A program made the translations under genes and the position numbers. Positions 1-8,301 of a stretch of DNA of 64,000 nucleotides are shown here, piece after piece (within the stretch, counting starts at the first letter, position 1; every line of letters begins with the position of its first letter). Origin of the DNA: Francisella persica ATCC VR-331. Its GTDB lineage: Bacteria; Pseudomonadota; Gammaproteobacteria; Francisellales; Francisellaceae. The notes below the pieces were generated by a model. It made no database searches, had not been told where the DNA came from, and saw only the letters and a list, made by a program, of their open reading frames with translations. The stretch lies in NCBI RefSeq assembly GCF_001653955.1, contig NZ_CP013022.1, positions 372,001 to 436,000 on the forward strand, given 5' to 3'.

Positions 1-896
1 AGAACTGATATAATTACAATACTTAGGTTCTCTTTAAATGAGACAATATCAGACATTTTAATATCTTTCATATTTGCCATTACTAGACCAGCTACTGTTA
101 CCATTAACAGCCCAGCACCATGCATCATCGCATCAGAAATAATAAAGCCAAGCACAATTACTGCTAGTACGAAGAAGCTTTTTAGATACTCCGGAATATA
201 ATGTTTTCTAAAGCTTAACCCAATTAAATAACCAAAAATAAATCCTGATGTTATCCCTAAAATACATACAAACACCATGTATGCTATAAATATGCTTGTT
301 GCATTAGGTTGATTAGCAAAATTACCACCAATAACAAACCATGCCAGCATAAAAACAACTACTAATGCGCCTATAGGGTCTACAAGTATAGCTTCCCATT
401 TTAAGATATTTGCAATATGCTTTTTAGGTCTAACAGTTCTCACCAAAGGTGGTACAACAGTTGGGCCACTTACACAGGTAATACCGCCTATCAACATAGA
501 TAGCTCTAGATTCAAACCAACAACGTAATAACAAAATAATGCTGTAAGTACAACAGTAATTGCTAAACCTACCGTAATTAGAAGTACAACAACACTACTT
601 ACACTTTTTATCTTACTAAAATTTAGTGATAAACTGCCTTCAAAGAGAATTATCGCGACACAAATTGAGACAAACGGTGATAAAGCTTCACCAAATATAA
701 TATTACCATCAACAAGTTTAAAACCACTTTGAAATATTACCTCGGATAAAGGTCCTAAGATAATTCCACTTAAAATCAAAAATAGTATTGATGGAAGCTT
801 TAACCTCCAAGATAAAAACTGCGACACAATAGCAAAAAACAATATCAAGCCAGATGCCAATAAAATATAATTAGACGAATGTACAAATAGCTCCAT
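1..896 (-). CDS. Na+/H+ antiporter, CPA1/NhaP type (5' part; runs off the left edge)
   Basis: The frame is open from an ATG at 896 to the window edge, giving about 298 residues of a polytopic membrane protein. It exchanges cytoplasmic Na+ or K+ for protons across the inner membrane. Visible hallmarks are the early transmembrane motif ILFEGSLSL, a discontinuous-helix motif SGPTVVPPLVR, and WEAILVDPIGA, which holds the paired acidic/Asn-type ion-binding region of CPA1 exchangers. Hydrophobic helices alternate throughout. The C-terminal part (last helices and any cytoplasmic regulatory domain) lies outside the window, so NhaP1, NhaP2 or a broader CPA1 class cannot be separated. The family assignment is firm; the ion specificity is not. 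Confidence 0.85.
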   Translation of the reverse strand, partial: MELFVHSSNYILLASGLILFFAIVSQFLSWRLKLPSILFLILSGIILGPLSEVIFQSGFKLVDGNIIFGEALSPFVSICVAIILFEGSLSLNFSKIKSVSSVVVLLITVGLAITVVLTALFCYYVVGLNLELSMLIGGITCVSGPTVVPPLVRTVRPKKHIANILKWEAILVDPIGALVVVFMLAWFVIGGNFANQPNATSIFIAYMVFVCILGITSGFIFGYLIGLSFRKHYIPEYLKSFFVLAVIVLGFIISDAMMHGAGLLMVTVAGLVMANMKDIKMSDIVSFKENLSIVIISV

Positions 897-1089
897 ACTT
901 TTATTCAAAATAAATACCCTGAATATAAAAAACATCATAATAAGAATTCTAAATATTATATGATATTAACTTTTTTATCAATGTCACAACAACAAACATA
1001 AACTTATATATACACAGATAGATATAAAGTTAAAGTATTCATACGTTCACCATCCATTGTATATACATGAGTATTCGGGACCAAATAAA

Positions 1090-2100
1090 ACATTATTATC
1101 AAAGTAAGCTCACTATACAAAAGCAATTATTCGGTTCTTAATATAGCTTGTTGGTGACGCAGTTGATAGTGGCGTAGGTATATTGGAGGCATTATATTGA
1201 TTGACTATAACTAAAGTTGAAGTTTGTATCTCTACCAACAAGATTAAGAGCATGCGCGATATCTAGATCCAAGCCCCTGTGTTAACACTGTTTCCATCTT
1301 GATTAATCTTCTTTATTGACTGTTGTTACCAGCCTCCCTGAAGCTGCCAGATACCACCAAGCATGGAGTATGCTAAAGTACCATCAAAATTTATAACACT
1401 ATATATTCTCATTACTTTTGCTTATATTTTGAGAAACTGGATATACTAATATTACCTTGTTCCGGCAATATTAAAATATATCCTGCATTTAAACCTACTG
1501 ACAATCAGAAGTCCATGAATCAGTATAGAAAATCCAGCAGAGAAATTAGCTCTTTAAAAACACAGATTAGTATTGATAATATCACTTTTATTAATTTAAA
1601 GATATATGTAACTTTATCTGACTACCAAACCATGATTGAGCATCTACATCTAATATAACCACCCAAAAATACTGAATAGTCGCTAAAATAATCTCTTTGT
1701 CATAATATCGTTGATGCAATGATATTACTTGAAATCATTCCAATTGAGATACTGTTATTACTAGAATATGAACCTAAATAGGTTGTTTGACCTTGAGTTG
1801 TAATTGCTGGGGTACCGCCACAAAATCTATTTTCCCGTTTGAGACAAACACCACTTGCGTATTAGGCTTATCTTCTATAGTTTTATCACTATTTATTGGT
1901 AGCAATATCTTCAGGAGTTATTCTAATCCAGAATAGTCATCTCCTAAATAGCTATTAGAGGTATTAGTAGTATTTTAAAATTACTGTCTATAAACAGAAC
2001 AGTAAATTGAGATTTATTGTTAATTTGTTGTCCACCCTGAAGCTTAGCTCCATCAATCTCATTTTTAAGTGTATAATATATTTGTTTTTGCAGGACAACT
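1090..2100 (-). pseudogene. Decayed gene of unknown function
   Basis: No long frame survives between the antiporter and the ABC transporter, but coding-like pieces appear on the minus strand in shifting frames. One near 2096-1955 reads YYTLKNEIDGAKLQGGQQ and continues to FTVLFIDSNF. Another near 1860-1720 contains CLKRENRFCGGTPAITTQGQ. A third near 1390 reads LAYSMLGGIWQLQGGW. The segments are separated by stops and frameshifts, so this is an old remnant rather than a working gene. I do not recognise the family; the composition (Ser/Asn/Gly rich, paired Cys) suggests an exported or pilin-like protein, but that is a guess. The stretch 897-1090 shows nothing coding. Confidence 0.45.
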
Positions 2101-2127
2101 ATTTATTTGCTTTTATTGTTCAGTAGT

Positions 2128-3444
2128 TTACATTTTTTTGATATATTCTGCGGCATTTTCATCTAAAGATATTACTCCGGTATTTGCATCGTAATAGATA
2201 AGTTCAGCATAACGCGCCCAGTCGATAAATGTGTCAAAAACTCGCTCAGCTACATCCATTGGATAATAATCATCTAACTCTGCTAAAAATCTACTTCTAG
2301 GGGCTGACTGACTTTCTCTATCGCTAAGAATCTTAACCACATGACGAGCTAACGGTATATATTTCAAGAATAAGCGTCCAAATATAAATTTTCTCTCATC
2401 AATATTTGAATCAATAAACTTACGTCCCATTGCTGTCATTTTGATATCACCATCAGAAACTTCGGCAAATCTTAAGATTGATAAAATCTCAATTATCGGG
2501 AATAAATCATTAATATCAAGATGTAAATCATCGGCAAGTTGCGGTAAATCAACTGCTTCAACATTCTTAATTTCTGCCATCTCATCTAAAAGACCATTCA
2601 TTTCAGAAATATCAACATCCGGTAGACAATAGCCAATAGTCATTGCAGTTTTCTTATTCATACGCTCTGTAAGCTCTTTAGTTTGTGCTGTAGTCATCAT
2701 ACGATAAACCTGATCGACAAGATCAGAAACTATAGGATCCTGAGAACTTCTTGGGTGTGGAATATTTATCTTTAGCTCACCACGAATAAATCCTGGATTA
2801 CTACCAAATATAATTATTCTATCTGCTGTCAAAACTGCCTCTTCGATACTATGCGTCACATACAAAATACCTTTCATAGCATCATTATTTTCCCATAGAT
2901 CAAGCAAGTCTTCTCTTAAGTTCTCAGCTGTTAGAATATCAAGTGCAGAAAAAGGCTCATCCATCAATAAAACATCAGGCTCAAGTACAAGAGCTCTAGC
3001 AAAACCAACTCGCTGTTTCATACCGCCAGATAGCTCTTTTGGGTAAGCATTCTCAAAACCATCTAAACCAACCATATCAATAGCTTTTAAAGCTCTTTGT
3101 CGGCGTTCTTCCAAGCTTATCTTACGCGCCTCAAGACCAAGCTTAACATTTTGTAAAACTGTTAACCATGGCATTAACGCAAAACTTTGAAAAACCATGG
3201 AAATATCTGGTACAGGTGCCGAAACTTTTTTACCACGATAAAGCACATCACCACTAGTTGGACTTAAAAGACCTGCGATTATTCTTAATAATGTTGACTT
3301 ACCCGAACCAGACTTACCTAATAAAGCAACAATTTCACCTTCATAAAGAGCAAAATTTATATTATCTAAGACTTTAATAGAATGGCCACCTTTGATATTA
3401 AATTCTTTATTAACTTTTTCTACTGTAAATATTTTCTTAGTCAT
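2128..3444 (-). CDS. ABC transporter ATP-binding protein, nitrate/sulfonate/bicarbonate type with C-terminal AAA-associated domain
   Basis: This 438-residue cytoplasmic ATPase powers an importer of the nitrate/taurine class. The nucleotide-binding domain spans about residues 5-250: Walker [10 protein letters not shown] (43-51), Q-loop [10 protein letters not shown], signature LSGGMKQRV (138-146), Walker B LLMDEP with the catalytic E163, and the H-loop in YVTHSIEEA. The extra 150 residues at the C-terminus match the AAA-associated winged-helix-like domain seen in a subset of these ATPases, often proposed to be regulatory. It follows the permease gene after 18 bases, so the two are very likely one operon. 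No substrate-binding protein gene is present on either side. The substrate is unknown. Confidence 0.9.
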   Translation of the reverse strand: MTKKIFTVEKVNKEFNIKGGHSIKVLDNINFALYEGEIVALLGKSGSGKSTLLRIIAGLLSPTSGDVLYRGKKVSAPVPDISMVFQSFALMPWLTVLQNVKLGLEARKISLEERRQRALKAIDMVGLDGFENAYPKELSGGMKQRVGFARALVLEPDVLLMDEPFSALDILTAENLREDLLDLWENNDAMKGILYVTHSIEEAVLTADRIIIFGSNPGFIRGELKINIPHPRSSQDPIVSDLVDQVYRMMTTAQTKELTERMNKKTAMTIGYCLPDVDISEMNGLLDEMAEIKNVEAVDLPQLADDLHLDINDLFPIIEILSILRFAEVSDGDIKMTAMGRKFIDSNIDERKFIFGRLFLKYIPLARHVVKILSDRESQSAPRSRFLAELDDYYPMDVAERVFDTFIDWARYAELIYYDANTGVISLDENAAEYIKKM

Positions 3445-3462
3445 TATAAAATCTCCTATGCC

Positions 3463-5262
3463 TTACATATTCATACTAAAACGATTTTCCGCATAGTTAT
3501 ATAATCTGCGCCAAAACAGTCTATTTGAAGCTAAAACTAGTATACACATCACTATCACACCTAAAAGAACATTTGAAGTATGGTCTCCAGGCATATTAGT
3601 ATATTTTGTAATATAGTCACCTATTCCTGAAGCTTGAATCACAGAATCCTTACCCCAGTTTATGTATTCGCTAATAATACTTGCATTCCATGAGCCTCCT
3701 GCTGCTGTTATAGCACCGGTGACATAATATGGCATCACCGCAGGTACAAGGAACTTCTTAAGCTTGATAATGCCCTTTAATTGCATATTTTCAGCAGCTA
3801 ACTTTAACTCTTCAGGTATAGCTGACGCCCCAGCTATAACATTGAATAGAATATACCACTGTGTTCCAAGCGCCATAAGTATAATACACCATATATCAAA
3901 ATTAAGATTAAACACTACTACTAATGTTCCAAATACACCATATAGCATATTTACAGGGAAAGCTGCTGCCATTTGCGCATAAAGTTGAACTTTTTGGGCT
4001 ATCTTAGATCTTAAGCCAATCCATATCCCTATCGGAACCCATATTAGTGAAGTTATTAATATCAGTATTGCGACTCTTACTCCTGTAAATAGTCCATATA
4101 AAAATACTTTAAGTATTTCTTCAATACCTATACATTTATCTTTGGCGTAAACTGTTTGATAAACAAAATATAGTAATGCTAATATCATTAAAACTATGAT
4201 AATATTCCAAATTACTCTTTTAGTTATACTTTTATACTTTTCGGCTTTTTTATGAACCTTTTGATTGTAGGCTTTATTAAGATTTTTCTTAAAAATCTTA
4301 ATATTTACTATCTTGTTAGAACATTTAGCTAAAAATGCCATAAAAACCTTAACAATATATGCTTTATGCAAAATAGTTAAAAACCATGATTTACTATTTG
4401 TCTCTGATTGGTTATTACCAATGACAAACTTCTCAGACCAAGCAACTAATGGTCTAAATAAAAGTTGATCGTATAATATAATCGTAACCAACATAGTAAC
4501 TATTGCTGCACTAACTGCTGTGAAACTCTGTACATTATTAGCAGCATTAATAAACGAACCGATACCAGATAAATTTATCGGAATTGACTGTGACGCACTA
4601 AAATTAACCACAATTGTCTCAGACGCTACTATCATAAACCAGCTTCCTGACATTGACATCATCGTATTCCAAACCAGGCCAGGCATCGCAAATGGCACCT
4701 CTAGTTTCCAGAATTTCTGCCAAGCTGAAAGTTGATATATATCAGCAACTTCTCTTAACTCTTTTGGTACTGTTTTTAACGATTGATAAAAGCTTAAAAT
4801 CATATTCCAAGCTTGAGCTGTTATAATACCAAAAATTACCGCAGCTTGAGCTCCCCATAATGAGGTTGGAAATATAACTAAAAAGCCTGTTACAGTAATC
4901 GCAAAGAAACCTAGAACTGGTATTGACTGTAGAATATCAACAAGAGGTATGATTATATTTTCTGCTCTTTTATTTTTTGCTGCCCATGTTCCAAATATAA
5001 AGGTTATAAGTAGTGAAATAGCTAAACCTATAAACATTCTGATTGTCGTTTCTGCTGTATAGTAAGGCAATAGCCAAATACTTAAAGAAATATCTGAGTA
5101 CTTTAGGACACTTGCCTGATTTTTATAATCAATAGTACCACCAAGATCAGAGGTTGCCCAAACAAAGACACTTAATAACAAAAGCATAATTGATAAAGCT
5201 AAAATATCCCATTTTGTGCGAGAAACCTTAGCTGACATATTAGTGCTATATAATCTTTTCAT
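3463..5262 (-). CDS. ABC transporter permease with two fused membrane domains
   Basis: This 599-residue inner-membrane protein contains two BPD_transp_1-type permease halves in tandem (about residues 60-280 and 380-590), joined by a Lys-rich linker (about 300-350). Each half has the EAA-type coupling motif region: ELREVADIYQLSAWQKF in the first and ELKLAAENMQLKGI in the second. Fusing both halves in one chain means the transporter needs only this protein and an ATPase homodimer. It is the first gene of the pair and the ATPase gene follows directly. The class is the nitrate/sulfonate/bicarbonate importers, which normally require a periplasmic binding protein that is not encoded here. The substrate cannot be told from sequence. 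Confidence 0.9.
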   Translation of the reverse strand: MKRLYSTNMSAKVSRTKWDILALSIMLLLLSVFVWATSDLGGTIDYKNQASVLKYSDISLSIWLLPYYTAETTIRMFIGLAISLLITFIFGTWAAKNKRAENIIIPLVDILQSIPVLGFFAITVTGFLVIFPTSLWGAQAAVIFGIITAQAWNMILSFYQSLKTVPKELREVADIYQLSAWQKFWKLEVPFAMPGLVWNTMMSMSGSWFMIVASETIVVNFSASQSIPINLSGIGSFINAANNVQSFTAVSAAIVTMLVTIILYDQLLFRPLVAWSEKFVIGNNQSETNSKSWFLTILHKAYIVKVFMAFLAKCSNKIVNIKIFKKNLNKAYNQKVHKKAEKYKSITKRVIWNIIIVLMILALLYFVYQTVYAKDKCIGIEEILKVFLYGLFTGVRVAILILITSLIWVPIGIWIGLRSKIAQKVQLYAQMAAAFPVNMLYGVFGTLVVVFNLNFDIWCIILMALGTQWYILFNVIAGASAIPEELKLAAENMQLKGIIKLKKFLVPAVMPYYVTGAITAAGGSWNASIISEYINWGKDSVIQASGIGDYITKYTNMPGDHTSNVLLGVIVMCILVLASNRLFWRRLYNYAENRFSMNM

Positions 5263-5393
5263 ATGTCAAAACTCTTTGTTTTTTTTAAAACAACGCTGTT
5301 AGTATAAGTTATTTATATTTATTTTTGTATTACAAATTTAATAATATTTTTGTTAAAATCTAGGTATTAGGCAATAGTTAAATTTTAAATACA

Positions 5394-5561
5394 ATGAAAA
5401 AAGAGCAAAAAGTGATTAAAGTTCGTCCAGGTGAGCGTGTTTCCTGCCCAATGAAATACCATGATAACTGGAATTTACACCCTAGAGTGTATATTGACCT
5501 AAAAGATAAAAAAACTAATATTTGCCCATATTGTGGTACAACTTTTAAAGTTGAAAAGTAA
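5394..5561 (+). CDS. Small zinc-finger protein, zf-CHCC family
   Basis: This 55-residue protein is read from ATG 5394 to TAA 5561. It is short, but its motifs are clear: an upstream Cys with a downstream His (C18-P-M-K-Y-H23) and a CPYCG knuckle (C44, C47). This is the CHCC zinc-finger arrangement found in the bacterial relatives of the mitochondrial complex I NDUFS6 zinc domain. The role of the free-standing bacterial forms is not established; a structural zinc-binding role is the safe statement. It is divergently transcribed from the ABC permease, with about 130 AT-rich bases between. The codon use and conserved motif argue that it is a real gene. Confidence 0.82.
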   Translation: MKKEQKVIKVRPGERVSCPMKYHDNWNLHPRVYIDLKDKKTNICPYCGTTFKVEK

Positions 5562-5578
5562 TCTTAATTAAAGTTATA

Positions 5579-6394
5579 CTATTGTTCTAATGATTTGATA
5601 AAATAACTTTTCTCACCTTTATATTTACTTAAATACACATGAACTTTTTCGCCAACAGCATAATTTCTATATAGGAATTGCTCAAAAGTTATTGGTGATA
5701 TTTTTCCAGCTTGTAGTACCTCATATTTATATTTATCAATAATGTCATCTTTATATGAAACATAAATATATCCACAACACCGATACCAGCTCCATTTTAA
5801 AATATCTTTTTTAGTTTCATATTTTTTTTAGTTGTTCTGCGCTAATTAGTTGCTATTCATATAATAACTACGAAACTTATTTTGGTGATTTCAGGATTGC
5901 TTGAACATGATATTAGCAATAGTGACAAAAATAATTGGTGAATATTTCTGCATAGATCCTTTTTTATCTTTTTTATATTTTTTTGATAGATCTTTCACGA
6001 TTAGTTTATAAAAAATGACAACTTAGCTAAATAATTAGCTAATCATAACATTAATTTTTTGGAGTTTTTATATGTGATATAAAAATTTCTGCTTATATAG
6101 GCTACTTAGTAGTAAAAAAAAAAGATTATTGTAAATTATCTATAACTAAATCTTACAGATAATAAATAACTTGCTTACCTTATCTTACTTGACCATCCTC
6201 ACCTATACTTATACCTAAATAAACATGACCAGATCTTTCTACCTCCTAAAAAGTAACTGATTGATTATATTTATTCGAAAATGTCCATAATGTGGTTTTT
6301 TGATTACTATAATCTGCTTTTGATCTAACTCACCATAAGCTCCTATTGCAACATGACAACCGCCGACGATACCTACTAATAATAAAATTCCCAT
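5579..6394 (-). pseudogene. Decayed lipoprotein-like gene containing an in-frame copy of part of hemC
   Basis: An ATG at 6394 directly abuts the hemC stop. The frame begins MGILLLVGIVGGC, a short hydrophobic run ending in a possible lipobox Cys, then continues HVAIGAYGELDQKQI. That second piece is the same peptide and nearly the same DNA as residues 240 onward of the neighbouring hemC. The frame goes on through TLWTFSNKYNQSVTF to a TAG, then in the same frame through SGHVYLGISIGEDGQVR to TAA. The 3' part (about 5820-5579) is open and ends with YFIKSLEQ before its stop, but is cut off upstream by one extra A in an A8 run near 5822-5829. The gene is broken by at least two stops and a frameshift. 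Its original function is unknown. Confidence 0.6.
6312..6361. repeat. Direct repeat, copy 1 (50 bp) lying in the lipoprotein-like remnant
   Basis: These 50 bases are identical, in the same orientation, to 6537-6586 inside hemC, with starts 225 bases apart. The identity stops sharply on both sides, apart from a near match GCC/ACC just beyond the right end. This copy sits outside the intact hemC frame. Confidence 0.9.
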
Positions 6395-7297
6395 CTAACT
6401 CTTCAATATTTTATATGCATCTAGCTCTATCATCTCTTGAGCTAATAATTTACCAAGTTTTGTAGGGTTATCTCCTATCATACTACGTTTAAGAATTTTC
6501 TTACCATCACTACTTGCAACCATCACCCTTAATTTTATCTGCTTTTGATCTAACTCACCATAAGCTCCTATTGCAACATGACAACCACCTTTTAATTCTT
6601 GATTAAATGCCCTTTCAGCAGTTGCGATACTAAAGCTATTAGCACAATTTAGCTGTTGTAATTTGTCTAAAAGCTCACTATCTCTCTCTAAAGCTTCTAT
6701 AACTACTATACCTTGACCAACAGCTGGGAGAGATATTTCTATCGGAATAAATTGTGTTATCCTATGATTAAGTTCTAATCTGATAAGTCCAGCACTAGCC
6801 AAAATAATTGCATCATACTCGCCGTTATCAAGCTTAGCCAGTCTAGTTTGTACATTACCCCTTAAATCTCTAATCTCAAGATCATCTCTATAGTGCAAAA
6901 GTTGTGCTTTACGACGCAAGCTAGATGTCCCAACAATAGCTCCTTGAGGTAGATCATCTAGAGATTTATACTTATTTGAGACAAAGGCATCACGAGGATC
7001 TTCTCGAGGCATAAAACTCGCTAGACAAAATCCTTGTGATAACTGATAAGGAACGTCTTTTAAAGAATGTACAGCAATATTTGCTTTGCCATTCTGCATA
7101 GCTATTTCTAGCTCTTTCATAAATAGCGCTTTACCACCTACTTTGTTTAGTGGTTTATCTAAAAAAATATCTCCCTGTGTTCTCATAGTACTGATTTCAC
7201 AAGCGATATTTAATTCTTTTTCTAGGCGATTCTTGACAAAATTTGTCTGCCAGAGCGCTAATTTACTTTCTCTACTAGCAATAATTATTTGTTTCAT
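6395..7297 (-). CDS. hemC: Porphobilinogen deaminase (hydroxymethylbilane synthase)
   Basis: This 300-residue cytosolic enzyme joins four porphobilinogen molecules into hydroxymethylbilane in haem biosynthesis. It starts MKQIIIASRESKLALWQT, the standard N-terminus. Conserved features are the substrate-side Arg motifs GTSSLRRKAQ and DLRGNVQTRL, the catalytic Asp in HSLKD (D81), and C239 in GGCHVAIGA, which carries the dipyrromethane cofactor. The length is normal for the family (about 300-313). The start overlaps the stop of the upstream esterase by 4 bases, so the two are co-transcribed and probably translationally coupled. A 50-base piece of this gene is duplicated just beyond its stop (see repeats). 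Confidence 0.97.
   Translation of the reverse strand: MKQIIIASRESKLALWQTNFVKNRLEKELNIACEISTMRTQGDIFLDKPLNKVGGKALFMKELEIAMQNGKANIAVHSLKDVPYQLSQGFCLASFMPREDPRDAFVSNKYKSLDDLPQGAIVGTSSLRRKAQLLHYRDDLEIRDLRGNVQTRLAKLDNGEYDAIILASAGLIRLELNHRITQFIPIEISLPAVGQGIVVIEALERDSELLDKLQQLNCANSFSIATAERAFNQELKGGCHVAIGAYGELDQKQIKLRVMVASSDGKKILKRSMIGDNPTKLGKLLAQEMIELDAYKILKS
6537..6586. repeat. Direct repeat, copy 2 (50 bp), the source segment inside hemC
   Basis: This copy encodes the residues of hemC just after the cofactor-binding Cys239 (HVAIGAYGELDQKQI). It is identical to 6312-6361. Because it is part of a conserved, essential coding sequence, it is almost certainly the donor and the other copy the recipient. 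Confidence 0.9.
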
Positions 7298-7962
7298 ATT
7301 TTAAATGTCTTTGCTATAAATTCTGAGATATCTTTTATTTCTTCCATACATACTGAATGCTGCATACCAATATAATGCCTATATTCATTAGCGAAACCAT
7401 TTGATTTTAGATTATCTGATAGATTATGACCTAAAACTTCAGGCAATACTTGATCATCAGTACCATGACAAACTAATATAGGTAAGCCTTTATTTACAGA
7501 CGTAATTTTCTCTTTAAAGTCATCCCATGCTGGTAAGTATGTCGATAAAGCCATAACACCACCAAGTTTTCTTTGAGAAGTAATAGCTGTATAAGTAGCA
7601 ATTACCCCACCTTGTGAAAAGCCTGCTAATATAATGTTTTCAGGTGGAATGCCTTGCTCTATTTGGTTAACTATGAGCTTATTAAGCTTTTGTATAGAAG
7701 TATTTATACCATCAACATCAACTATTCTATTTAAGCTATTTGCATCAAGTGACTTAATATCATACCACGCACGCATTTGCATACCCATATTTATAGTAAC
7801 TGGTATCACATCTGCATGAGGAAAAACGAATCTGATTTCATCTAAAGAAACATCAAAATAATTGACAACATCAATAAAATCATGTCCGTCAGCGCCAAGA
7901 CCATGCAACCAAATAACACAAAATTTTGCTTGAACAAGTGGCTCAATAAGTTCATAATTCAT
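7294..7962 (-). CDS. Carboxylesterase / acyl-protein thioesterase-like serine hydrolase
   Basis: This 222-residue alpha/beta hydrolase belongs to the phospholipase/carboxylesterase family, which includes human acyl-protein thioesterase 1. The oxyanion region IWLHGLGADGHDF lies near residues 18-29. The nucleophile is S116 in the elbow GFSQGG, and the likely acid and base are D170 (GTDDQVLP) and H202 (GMQHSV). Such enzymes hydrolyse short acyl esters or thioesters in the cytoplasm; there is no signal peptide. It is the first gene of a two-gene unit with hemC (4-base overlap) and follows a 340-base gap containing DnaA-box-like sites. The physiological substrate is not evident from the sequence. 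Confidence 0.9.
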   Translation of the reverse strand: MNYELIEPLVQAKFCVIWLHGLGADGHDFIDVVNYFDVSLDEIRFVFPHADVIPVTINMGMQMRAWYDIKSLDANSLNRIVDVDGINTSIQKLNKLIVNQIEQGIPPENIILAGFSQGGVIATYTAITSQRKLGGVMALSTYLPAWDDFKEKITSVNKGLPILVCHGTDDQVLPEVLGHNLSDNLKSNGFANEYRHYIGMQHSVCMEEIKDISEFIAKTFKI

Positions 7963-8301
7963 AAAAAATTTGCATCTTCTAATTTTAACTAGAATGATAC
8001 ATTAATTTGTAGAATTTATTAACAATTTAAAGATAAACAGCTACCAAAGCCTTATACACTAAGTGATAAAAGTTGTGAAAAAATGATAGTCATAACTTCT
8101 GTGGATAAGCTTGTTTATATCTACGTAAGGTTTTTGTGAAAAAACATATTTTACTGAAATAGTAAAGCTTAATAATTGACAAAAAACCATTTATTTTCAA
8201 TAACTTCAGCAATATAGTTAATTAGCCATAAAGATCAAAAAGTATTTTACATAACCTGTGGATAAAACTGTGTATTTATTGTTAAAATTTGGTTAATTTT
8301 C
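7963..8301. other. Intergenic region with a cluster of DnaA-box-like sequences
   Basis: No gene is visible in this 339-base gap. Two perfect DnaA boxes (TGTGGATAA, reverse complement TTATCCACA) lie at 8100-8108 and 8257-8265. Two relaxed boxes, TGTGAAAAA at 8074-8082 and 8135-8143, fit the loose consensus TTWTNCACA when reversed. A near match, TTATACACT, lies at 8052-8060. The flank at 8276-8308 is extremely AT-rich. It could be a replication-initiation or DnaA-titration/regulatory region, or simply the upstream control region of the esterase-hemC unit. The motifs are seen; the function is inferred. Confidence 0.55.

Noticed and set aside
7963-8301. Calling this gap the chromosomal origin
   Set aside because: The DnaA boxes are real, but there is no adjacent origin gene, no change of gene orientation, and skew cannot be computed here; it is reported only as a cluster.
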